In this document: positions 32,815-43,820 of the stretch, in pieces
Layout of the letters: the number at the start of each line of letters is the position of its first letter
How positions within the stretch are numbered: the stretch's first letter is position 1
NCBI GenBank assembly: GCA_014904985.1
Contig: MU128927.1
Coordinates: forward strand, 366,511 to 426,133
DNA length: 59,623 bases
Origin: Hydnum rufescens UP504
Lineage: Eukaryota; Basidiomycota; Agaricomycetes; Cantharellales; Hydnaceae
Direction of reading: 5' to 3'
Notes under the pieces: model-generated
The model's input: only the letters and a program-made list of their open reading frames with translations
What the model was told of the DNA's origin: nothing
Databases searched by the model: none
Translations under genes and position numbers: made by a program

Positions 32815-35800
32815 ACAACATGGATTAGAAAGGAGTCACGCCCTACCGTACGTGGGCGTGAAAGTGCCCAAACCACCAACAAAACACAACCCATAAACCA
32901 GTATAAAATACACATAAAAGAGAATCCCCTACAAAAACAAGTCACTGAACCAAATAACAACCCCCATATATCGCGAGATGCTGAAGACAAATTTGAATAG
33001 AAAACCATTACCCCCATCCAGAACCTACATGTGAACCACTCCAACACACCTAGCCCAAAAAAACACGAACCAATAGAAAACCTAAACATGATACCTTCAT
33101 AACCCACAATCTCACTTCACCAACAAAAAACCACAAAACTTTAATCTAGCCAATATCACTGGTTGACATCACAAACTCGCTCCTCCGCACCGATAAGCCA
33201 AAAAATAAAAAACCAACTACCCCACAGACCTTTCTCCAATGACTTGCCCGAACCAATCTCCCTACGCAGCGCGCAAAGCCGTAAGCCAAGCAAAGACTCA
33301 TCAACCCCAAAACATTCCCACCCACTCTTAAACCTGATTACCCCAAACCTCCAAACTCCACAAACTTCACTACACCATAGCAATGAACACTGCCCCACAC
33401 ATTGGCCCAGTCACATCCCACACCGCACATAACAAAAAACAAAACCCAAAAATACAATAAAACCCAAAAACAAACAACTACCTACACCCTCACCCCTCCC
33501 AAATCTCACTCCAATCATCAAAAACCCACATACACAAATCCCCCTTCCCTACTCCAGTGCTCCAGGCACAAGCCACCCAGGCTATCAGACATCCGTGTCG
33601 CATCCCCCACCTCAGAAGCACATCCCCAAAAAAAAAGGCAGTGTCGATGCAAAACCCATATACCCACAAATAAATTCACCAACTCTCTCCTCCCTCAATC
33701 CATCACCATACCCACCATAAACACGCCACCAACCATGCACTACCATGCTATATGTCCCAAAGACCAATACAAACACCAAACAAACTAGAGCCTGACACCT
33801 CCTGCATCCACAGAACAAGAGGAACACATTACACACAAACCAACCCCCCCCCCCTTCACAAGAAAACAACACCCGAGCCAACTTCCCACCACTCAAAAAA
33901 AACACCCAACTCTCTCTCTCGCGGCCCACAACTTCAAGCGACCCCCCACAAACCCAGATACATCAACCAAAACACCTCCAACCAATAAAATTCTCGCCCC
34001 GACAAACACCTTCAGCTTGATAGCAACACCCCAATAACTCAACCAAAGTGAACAATATCGCTGCCACATGGTTCCCTCACCAAAACGCCCATCACAAAAC
34101 CATATCCATCCTCCTCAAGGACACGCAACAAAAAAAACCCCCCCACACAAATAAACACACAAAGCTCGCAGCCAAATTCAACCTCCCACCAATCAACCAA
34201 CAACGGGACCACAACCACCCACCAACAACACACAACCAACAACCTGAGCGGAACACTCTCACATGAGGAACTCCACCACCAACTCGTACCCAGGCTAACC
34301 ACTCCTAAGACCATTGAAAAAAGGAACTACCTCATTACAATAAACACCCACCAAACCCCAGCATTTTGGAAGTAACAATAGACCAATGGGTGGAATTCCA
34401 CCCAACCGCCATTAGTGAAAAATCCGGCCTCTACCCCCCAGCCATTGCCAACCTTACCCTCTCCCCAACACGCATGGACAACACCAAACCACACATCTGG
34501 AACACCACAAGAAACAACAAAGTAAATATATAATACCCTCTCATGAAACACACAAAAAATGGCCACCAAACAACCCTTTTTAAGGAAAGATAAAGAAACA
34601 CCCCTCCCCATGAGAATGCCCATGGGAACAAACCAAATACCACCAGGCTACACCAAACCACAAAGTGGGGGGTTACACACACCATCATAAAAACACCCAA
34701 AAAACACCAACACAAAAACAAACACACACAACAATCAAATCAAAAAATAATAAACCAAACGGGGGTAGCGCTCCAAGCACGATGGAGGCCAGCAGAAGAC
34801 AGCGAAAACAACCACACAACGAGAGAAAGAGGCCTCGACACAAACTATGGGCATGATCACCAAATGCAAACACTCCAAACAATCCACCCAACTCACAAAA
34901 AACTAGCAACACACACACAAATAATCAACACAAACAATCCAACCTCCCTCCCCAACAACCACAAACCCCACCCAAATGCCACCTCAACAACAACTAAGCA
35001 AAACTGAGACCTAACCACATCTTCCCCACAAATAAGGCACTCACATATATCACGAAACCCACAAAACCCTAGTTAATAAAGAAACAATCTATCAGGCCTG
35101 CCAACAAAACAAAAAACCCCACCCCAATATGACACCATAAATCACACTCACCAGACCCACTAGCCACCATCGTTCAACACAAAGCTAGTATATAATGAAA
35201 AAACACACCCCATCAACCCATATTCACACGTCATTCCATGTTACTCAAAACGAACACCACAGAGTGGAACTGGCCAGCAATCAAAACAACACAATAACAA
35301 ACCCACAACCAATTGCATACACCAACAGACACCATACACAACAACCAAGAAACTACACGGGGAACTAGTCCAAACAAGACCCCTCCATAACCAATCTCTC
35401 GCAATTCCTAACAACCTACAATATCACCAACACCTTCCCCCAACTATGGCCACAAAAATAGCTACCAAACAGAAACCTTAAACAAAGCATCTTAAAGCAT
35501 AAGCACCACCCCAAAAACAAAAAAAATCCAGGCACAAGAAACCATTCATCACCAACAATGGTACCAAGGAGATAAAACACAAACCACCAATTAGAACACC
35601 TAGTGATACCACTTCGCGTATGAGGCCTGAAAACTTTTAGAACCACAAGCCAAAGCAACCCACACCCTCAAAAAACACAACAATAACTAACATAATGCAT
35701 CAAAATACAACATCGGGACCCCCCCTGGACCAATTACCCCAAACCACTAAAATAGCGGTGGGAAGAACACCAATACAAAAAAACTCATACCACTCACCCT

Positions 35801-38800
35801 GGCAAAGAACCAACACGAATCAGTCAAAACCCAACCCACCTCGACCAAGCAAAAACCAAGCGCCAAAAATACAAACAAAAGAAACAAACCACCATGTAAG
35901 CCTCACCCAGGACAATACCACCCCCACAAAACAAGAATCCCCCCCAAAAAAAAAACACCCCCAAAATGCACACCACCACTCAAAAACCAATCGCCAACGC
36001 GCCAACTCTACACCCTCCCAACAATATCGCTCCAAAATTGGCCCCCCATGAACAATCCCCAACAGAACAACCCACAAACCCAACCCCAACACCATACTTC
36101 CACTCAGCAACAAACCCCCCATCATACCAAAACCAACTATCCAACTCAAAAAAACCACAGAAAACCTCCACAAAATACTCAGATTGCATGTGAACCTTAC
36201 AACAAAAGAAATCAAAACAAAACAAACTAAACCAACACAAAGAAATGCAAAGCAAAAAAACAAAAAAAAACAACCAACATAAAAAAAACAACAAAAAAAA
36301 AACTCGATAGACATACACGACAAAAACTTGCATGCATGCTGAACAAAAATCATATAGCCACCCAACACAAAACAAACAGAATCAAAACAGCCCCCCAAAA
36401 CAAAACAACACACCAACTGCAATAAAAAATCAAACGAATCAAACTAACCCAATGCCACCACAACGCAAAAACCACAACTAACAAATATGCACAACTGAAA
36501 ACCAACACACCCCCCACCTTCACCAACAAAAAAGTCAGCCAAACACATCCAACCCCAACCACCATATCCCCATGCTAAAAAAAACTGCAGCCCAACAAAA
36601 AAGTTACAAATCATAAACAACACACCACCCCTAACTGAACAAGCCATACTCACCCTGCAACCATAAAATTGCTGAAACATGAGAAGCCCGCGCGGCACTA
36701 GAAGGAAAAAAAGCAATCTCACAGGCAAACAGGAGAAAGAAAACCAGGAAGAGGTAAGGAACCAAGTAGAAAACGGACAACGAAGAAGCTCATGTTGCCA
36801 AGGCCAAAACCACCACCCACGCTTACCAGACGAATAGAGTTGCTGCTGATACAAAACATAACCATATATGTCAATGAATAATGTATTCACCCTCCATGGC
36901 AAACAGAGGAAGGCCCTCACCAAGCCCAAGGCAGCAAAAAGACGACAAAAGCCCCCCACCATGACTCAGGGAAGCAAAAGAAGTCCCTGCGGACGCTGCT
37001 CAGTTAGGCACAGAACGCGGAATGGCCAACCGAACAAGGCCCATGCAAAGGCAGCAGCTAGACAAGCACAGCACAAGGATGGAAAGGGTTTTCAGAGAAT
37101 TGCCCGAGTACAGAAGAGGCGAGGGTTTAACGAAGAGAAATAGATCAAACAATCAAAAGAGAAAAATGAACGGAAAAGGGGTCTCAAAAGGACCCAAAAT
37201 TCAACAGGACATACACCAACTAAAAATGCATCAACACACAACAATTCCACTAGCAAAGAAACCTATCCCTGCACCCTTCTTCAATATGGAATCAGCCACT
37301 CGCAACCATACCAAACACAAGATAGGATCACGAAGCATCACAATTGCGCTCCCAAAACCCCACAGACACTCCTACCATAAAAAAAGTACAATGGATGTGA
37401 TCAAAACAACATCAAGGTATCATGCAAAAACAGTTGGGATTGCAACCATACCCCCAGGACCACCCACCCACCCATTTGCGATACCCTATTAAATGCATTC
37501 CAAGAAATAAAACGCAACAATTGAAACATCAATTGAATGCAATCAGTTGATGAAGTGGCAGAGGTTTTGCTTGCACTGGGGGGGAACAATGAGACAAAGA
37601 GCAACTGCAATTACGCAGTTTGTCAAACAGGTTGGATTGCAAAATAGGTGCTTGATGTGGATGCCCTCCTACCCCGTTCTAACCAATCACCCCACACCCA
37701 ACTAAACTAAAAACACCCATCAAAAACAACAACCACCCCAACACCCCCACCAAAACCCCAAACAACACACCCAAAACCAATCCACCATGGTATGCCAAGT
37801 CAACCCATTCAGGTCAGTTATTAGCCCACATCGAGCCAAACACTAGAAAAAACTTAACCAAACCTAATCTCTTCAAACTCTAGCAATCACCCTGAACCAT
37901 AACCTAGAAGAAAAACCATACCATAATACTAATAAACCGATATCAAAGCGTTCCAAGGTTAAGGAATTCAAGGATATCCCCATAAACCAAGGTATCACAA
38001 ACACTAATCAATTGAGCCCTTCAAAGACAAATGAGAAAAAATATCCTAGACGCCTCTCAACACTGATTACCTAACCAAAACTACTCCAGAATGGAGATCA
38101 ACCTCATCTGGCAAGCTCCCAGATTATGTAAGCAGTATCCTTATGGTAGGCAGCACAACACCAGAATATAATACTAATTGATAGTGAAGATAAACATACA
38201 CTCCCACAAACACTCAAAATGAACAGAATTTAAATATTGACCAAAATATACATCAAGTCTATGTATATGTCAACCTATAAAACTCCTAATGTATGAACAG
38301 GCTATTACCCTAGCTATCATAACATATCACTTTGAAACACCCCAAGAATAACCCTATTTCAACTACCACCAAACCACACCCCCCATGAACCACTACCACA
38401 AAAAAAAAACAACCTAACACAACCTATAACAATTCTGAGAACACATTGCAGAATTAATGGCACTCATTCTGACCAACAATATTTCATGGCTCATAAAAAA
38501 TCTGTTGAGCTCAGATCACTCCAATTGTCATGTCCCTAGGAACCCGGAGCTCAATGACTTTCAGGTCAATTGAAAACCTTGGGTATAAAACACTGCACCA
38601 CATAAACCCGACAACCTGACACCACCAAATAAGGAGAAGACCCACACAAACGCACTGAACCTGACCATAGAAGAAAGTACCATATACATGACCCTGACCC
38701 CAATGGAACCTTGACTTTGGCGTAGGTTCAGGTTGAACTCAGTTTTACCAAGGGTTTAGATAGTAACAACTAACAAACTTACAGCACACCTGACTACAAC

Positions 38801-39340
38801 TCCCAAACATTTATTTACTACAGAAAAAACCCACCCAATATTAATTTTGGAATAAGCTTGATTGATCAAGTTCAATAATATAACAATAATTTCAATTGCC
38901 ACAAGTCTTGAGACCACAAAACCACAGAGCTCCCATAAGCTATATATTGGGCTGGGAAAAGAAAATACCTCCGTGAATGATAGTCGTAGGAATGGTACAA
39001 CAACGCATAGGGGAGATAATGACTACATGAGAAAACACTAAACCTATGTAATCGCATATAAGTAAAAAAGCGAAGGCAGCCCATAACTCTTATAGGTAAG
39101 AGACAGCAAAACCAAAAAGCAACAGAAGATCCGGGGGATACCCTAATACACAGATGGCATGTGGACATTATAGCCAACTAGCTACAAGATTTAACATATA
39201 GCACCCATATCACCCCACATCATCAAAATTGGAACCAGTGAGAAACTTACAGCACCAGCAAAAAAAAACATGAGAGACCCACCAAGAAAAAACAATTAGA
39301 ATTGGGCAGTCCAACTCATAAAATAGTCCCACCAACATAT
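32815..39340. other. A+C-dominated, probably unreliable sequence; noisy duplicate of following DNA
   Basis: On the plus strand this block is overwhelmingly A and C, with G and T rare and many runs such as AAAAACAACAAAAAAAA. Its right part follows, in order, the clean sequence downstream. ACTCAGATTGCATGTGA at about 36177 matches 39372; CTTGCATGCATGCTG at about 36325 matches 39432; 36890-37670 tracks 39750-40360; 37830-38830 tracks the palindrome at 40370-41060; 39240-39340 tracks 41380-41455. Mismatches and indels are many and biased toward A and C. This suggests a low-quality read used for gap filling and not merged with the overlapping contig. The long minus-strand frames here (Cys/Val/Phe-rich) are composition artefacts. 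I annotate no gene in it. Confidence 0.8.
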
Positions 39341-39410
39341 AAAACGCCAACCAAATTCTCTACATAACACCATTCAGATTGCATGTGACTTACAAGATCA
39401 TAACAACAAG

Positions 39411-40275
39411 ATGCAAGCCATGATAGAAAAGACTTGCATGCATGCTGCAATCATTGGCCAACAGTACACCCAACTGCAAAATCAAGTCAATGCCAAGACT
39501 AATGCACCTGAAACTTCATGCCAATCCTTCTCTGGCATGGCACATGTTCTAAACACTACTGAAGCTCTTGCAACTATTGCTGCTGAGAGGGCTGAGGAAG
39601 TCTCCAAGGCACAGGAGAAAGAACAGGAGAGGTGGAACAAAGTAGAAAAGGCAGAAGAGGCTCATGTTGCCAAGGCCAAAAAACAGTACCAGAGATGGGT
39701 TGCTGCTGCAGTCAATATTGTCAATGATTGTATCACCCAGGAAGAGAAGGCTCACCAGGCCCAAGGCAGCAAAAGAGGAAAAGGCCCACCTTGCTCAGGA
39801 AGCAAAAGAAGTCTGGGCTGCTGCTCAGTTGGCACAGAGGATAGAGAAACAGCATGCAAAGGCAGAAGCTGCAGCACAGCACAAGGATGGAAAGGTTGCA
39901 GAGAAGGTTGGGTCACAGAAGAGGAAGAGGGTTAGTGAAGAGGATGGTCACAATAAAGAGAATGGGGGTAGCTCACCAGACTCACCCACTAAATTGCATC
40001 ACACCCTCCCACTGCAAGAAGCTATCCCCAACCCTTTTCTCCATCAGCCCTGCCCTAAACCAAGATGGATTAGAGCTCCAATTGGTCCAACAACCACAGG
40101 ACCTTCTAGTATGGATGTGTCAACACTCAGGTATGCAACAGATGGGATTGCAACATACCCAGGTCCACCCCCACCTTTGGTTCCTATAAATGCATCCAAT
40201 GCATCAAGCATGCCTAATGATGCATCAGTTGATGAAGTGGCAGAGGTTTTGCTTGCACTGGGGGGAGAACAATGA
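39411..40275 (+). pseudogene. C-terminal region of the pogo-like transposase relic
   Basis: Two overlapping frames (39411-39935, then the frame of 39664-40275) together resemble the C-terminus of pogo-like fungal transposases: KTCMHAAIIGQQYTQLQNQV, a helical Ala/Glu/Lys-rich stretch (ERAEEVSKAQEKEQERWNKV), basic segments (VAEKVGSQKRKRVSEED), and a Pro/Thr-rich end closing with SVDEVAEVLLALGGEQ. One frameshift near 39750 is needed. It is probably the other end of the relic at 31223-32789, separated by the gap and the unreliable block. Confidence 0.55.
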
Positions 40276-40482
40276 GACAAAGAACAACTGCAATTACGCA
40301 GTTTGTCAAACAGGTTGGATGCAAAATAGGTGCTTGATGTGGATGCCCTCTACCTCCTTCTATGGTTGCCAAAGTCAGGTTCAGGTCAGGTTTTGCCCCA
40401 TTCAGGCAAAACCTGAACTTAACCAAAACCTGAATCTTCTCAATTGCCAAAACCTGAACCTAACCTGAAGAAAACCTATCTT

Positions 40483-40950
40483 AGGTTAGGTTCAGGTTAG
40501 GTTCAGGTTTAACCAAGGTTCAAACCTGAAATCATGAGCCCCTTCAGACATGAGAAATATCTGAGCTCAACACTGATTTAACCATAATCCAGAATGAGTC
40601 ATCAATTCTGGCAAGTCCCAGAATTATGTAAGCAGGTTCCTTGGTGGAGAAATATGTTACTTTGAAGTGAAGTTATACATAAAACCTCATGAACAGTTTA
40701 TATTGACTATACATAGTCTATGTATAGTCAATATAAACTTTGTATGAGGTTTTATGTTTAACTTCACTTTGAAGTAACCTATTTCTCCACCAAAAACCTG
40801 CTTACATAATTCTGGAACTTGCCAGAATTAATGACTCATTCTGGATTATGGTTAAAATCTGTTGAGCTCAGATATTTGTCATGTCTGAAGGGGCTCATGA
40901 TTTCAGGTTTGAACCTGGGTTAAACCTGAACCTAACCTGAACCTGAAAAC
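40483..40950. repeat. Long palindrome (foldback), arms about 230 bp
   Basis: The sequence is an imperfect inverted repeat centred on the T at 40717. Next to the centre the arms are perfect (TATTGACTATACATAG / CTATGTATAGTCAATA). Further out they keep GTTACTTTGAAGTGAAGTT, CCAGAATTATGTAAGCAGGT, AATCATGAGCCCCTTCAGAC and their complements with few mismatches. Beyond 40483 and 40950 both sides are rich in AACCTGA/TCAGGTT iterations without strict pairing (to about 40374 and 41065). Likely a foldback or MITE-type element; a cruciform or hairpin is possible. Confidence 0.85.
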
Positions 40951-41184
40951 ATGGGGGCCCAAAACCTGAACCTGACCTGAAGAAAATTACATGAAACCTG
41001 ACCCCAATGGAACCTGACTTGGGTCAGGTTCAGGTTTGAACTCAGGTTTTCCAGGTTTGTAACCTAACTTCAGCAACCATACCTCCTTCATTTTTACTCA
41101 GAAACCCCTATAATTTTGGTAGCTTGTTGATAGTATCATTTATAATATTCATGCCAAGTTTGAGCCCAAACCGAGCTCCCTAGC

Positions 41185-42736
41185 TTTTGTGGAATGAAGA
41201 ACCTCGTGTGTGTCGTGGAGGTACAAACCAGTGGGGTATGTACATGAAATACCTATGTTGTATATAGTAAAAGGAGGCAGCCATAGGGTAGGCCAGACAA
41301 GCAGAGAGGGGTAGATCAAGTGGCATGTGACATATGCCATAGTCGATAACTGCCCATTTCAACACTCTCCTTGACAGTGGAGACTACAGCACCAGCAAAA
41401 AACATGAGACAAAAGAAAAAAAATTAATGGGGCAGTCCATATATGCTCCCACTAAAGCAAGTGAGTTCAAACAGGGAATGGGAAAGTGAGCAAAACATGG
41501 ACAATGGCTCCCACTGGAGCAAATGAGTTTGAACAGGAATAGGGGGGCAAGGGAAAACAAGAAGAAAACATACTCCCCCTGGAGTAGAGACCATAAACAC
41601 TGAAAAAAATTAAACCTGTCAGTAGCAGGACTGTGAGCTGAGCTCTCTGAGCTCCCTTGCACAAACTGAGAACTGAAAATGAAAATTGCTCCCAAGTAAT
41701 AGCAGGTACCATGAGCTGAGTCCTCCAAAAAACTCCTTTGTGTGAACCAAAATCGAAAAATGAACCCCTCGGTAGGAGGACCATGAGCTGAGCTTACTGA
41801 GCTCCCTCACATGAACCAGAAACTGAAAATAATGTCATATACTGTGAGCCGGATATCCAAATCCCCTCACACAAACTGTAAACCAAAAAATATAATGGCA
41901 GATGTCTTGATGACATCAAGAACTGTGAGCCAGAAATCCAAATCCCCTCACACACATCCCAAAACAACAAGCTGGGCCCACATAGATTGATAAATCCCCA
42001 ACAGTAGTGGGTACCACAAGCTGAGCCCAAACTCCCTCGCACAAACCAGAAGAACAATGGTAGATGTCTTGATGATGTCATGTGCCATGAGCCAGATATC
42101 CAAATCCCCTCTGCACACCCCAATCAACGAGCCAGATCCATGAAATCCCCTTGCCTGGGCACCACCTCCATCCCACCTACAAGACCCGAGAGTCATGAGC
42201 CAAGTCCAGAGACTTCCTCATGCACATCTCAAAATAGTGTTCTGGGTCCAGGGCCAGAGCCCACCCAAACACCCACATAAAGAAAACTCCACCTCTGGAA
42301 CATGCCACAATGGCAATAGAAGATCCCTGAAAGAACACATGGGTACAATGGTCCCAACGGTCATGATGGACACAGGATGTATACAGACATGGGGCCTCAA
42401 ATGCAGGCCGGAGGATAATCCCAGGTATGAGCAAAGGTTTCCCTATAGGACAGGTACTCCCAGGCACAGTAATCACACAGATTGAGAACAGAACAACCGG
42501 TTCACAGACATGGTGTTGACTGCCACAGATTACAGCACAGAGGTTCACTGGTTTGTTTTGTGGAATGAAGAACCTCGTGTGTGTTGCGGAGGTACAAACC
42601 AGTGGGGTATGTAGATGAAATACCTACATTATATATAGTAAAAGGAGGGCGGCCATAGGGTAGGCCGGACAAGCGGAGAGGGGTAGATCAAGCGGCACAT
42701 GACGTATGCTGTAGTCAATAACCACCCATTTCAACA
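41185..42736 (-). mobile_element. TRIM-like element with 180-bp LTRs and CTAGC duplication
   Basis: Two direct repeats of 180 and 181 bp (41185-41364; 42556-42736) bound a 1.19-kb interior, and the whole is flanked by CTAGC (41180-41184 and 42737-42741). Read on the minus strand each LTR begins TGTTGAAATGG and ends CCACAAAA, not the usual CA. A purine tract, AAGGAGAG, directly precedes the downstream LTR (complement of 41365-41372), and a TATATATA-like box lies mid-LTR, so the minus strand is the sense. No TGG primer-binding site follows the upstream LTR. The interior has no coding domain; it consists largely of diverged units of about 75 bp with CCATGAGCTGAGC..CTCCCTCACACAAACC. A solo relative with its own duplication lies at 32023-32214. 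Confidence 0.82.
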
Positions 42737-42741
42737 CTAGC

Positions 42742-43062
42742 ACATACAGGAGAGGTTTTAGTAACTTCACTGCAATTACACCGTATGATATAGTACATTT
42801 CAAATTGTGCAGACTCAAATTCCTGGTTCCCATTTCACAGGCTCAAAGTCAAGAGTGTTTTTTTGCACACTTCAATGAAAAGAACTGTAATATTGTTATG
42901 GTTCCAGATTCATGGAGCCATCAAGCCACAGATCCCAGGAAGACATTTTGCTTGTGCTGTGTGCTTAGTAACCATGGCAGTGCACCACTAGCCCATCTGT
43001 CACAGAACCCCTGAGAAATTGTTGTACTGTACGCGGTAGAAGCAAGCAAATCGGAATAAATG
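42742..43062. other. Transition zone; no feature recognised
   Basis: About 320 bp between the TRIM-like element and the MIC12 stop codon. The left part is CpG-poor and AT-rich like the transposon region. CpGs become frequent from about 43000 onward. Confidence 0.5.
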
Positions 43063-43505
43063 TCATCGAGCGGTTGTGTTTTGTACCTGTTCCCACACCT
43101 TCCCCCAAGGCACATCTACTCTCACATCGCGCGCGCGAGTGAAGAGGCCCTCTATGTCATTGTTCCATCGTGCCTTTAGCAGAGAGGTGAAGTCGGAATG
43201 CGTAATGCGTGCGGAAGCAGGCAATGGACCCCCTAGAGGATCCACGGCTAATGTTGCAAGTTCAGTGGATAGGATATGTAGTCTTGATGGAAGAAAATGA
43301 ACAATCAGAGAAGGCCGCCATGCATGCAAAACGCGCACGAACTTCGCACGAGATACACGAGTTGAATCTTGGATTGAATATGAGAATGAGTAGTAGACCT
43401 GCATCATCCTGTTTAGGATGCCAGCGACATAGAAGACAGAAGGACTATTACTGACTGCTGTGGCAGCAAGCCGCCTGCCAAAGTCCCCAACAGTATTCCG
43501 CTCAT
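43063..43505 (-). CDS. MIC12: MICOS complex subunit MIC12-like protein
   Basis: Three exons (43505-43452, 43398-43343, 43282-43063) give 109 residues. Intron 1 (53 nt) runs from GTAATA to GATGCAG with branch CCTAAAC; intron 2 (60 nt) starts GTTCGT and ends TCAAG with CTCTGAT upstream. The start MSGILLGTLAGGLL is followed by VYYSFSYSIQ, matching the hydrophobic, glycine-rich N-terminal membrane segment and YYGFS motif of fungal MIC12 (Aim5). After that come RAKLHILSTELATL, a Pro-rich linker (DPLGGPLPASARI) and SLLKARWNNDIEGLFTRARD, typical of the C-terminal part. MIC12 sits in the mitochondrial inner membrane and helps hold crista junctions. A strong donor-like CAG|GTACAA just before the stop leaves the extreme C-terminus uncertain. 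Divergent from the F-box gene, with a 315-bp shared upstream region. Confidence 0.68.
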
Positions 43506-43820
43506 TCTTGTTGGTGGATTCCTGGGAATCACGACGTTTCGCGACTAGCCGCTTTTTGGTTTGTTTGGTGGTTTGCAACTGCCCAGCGTGGAATCTTGGC
43601 CCTGGAACCATATTCCTGGCACCGTTTCGATCCACCAGCTTTCACTATGACAATTCCCCACATTCCCCCGATCATATAAAGGCTTGATGGCGCCTGACAT
43701 GCACCTAGACCTCACCTCCCTCGTCGCAAATCCAGCACGTTCGAGACTAAACCTCCTTTCCGTTGGTGAGGGCCTTCATCTCACTGCGGTTCGCCACTGC
43801 TAACTTATGCAGGCCCATAG

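Noticed and set aside
35820..36962. Long minus-strand frames (up to 200 codons) rich in Cys, Val, Phe, Leu
   Set aside because: They are the complement of A/C-saturated, unreliable sequence. Their composition is what G/T-rich DNA gives in any frame, and no domain is present.
36868..41455. True segmental duplication of a transposon end
   Set aside because: The left copy differs by dense, A/C-biased errors and indels confined to the block after the N gap, which fits poor sequence better than an old duplication.
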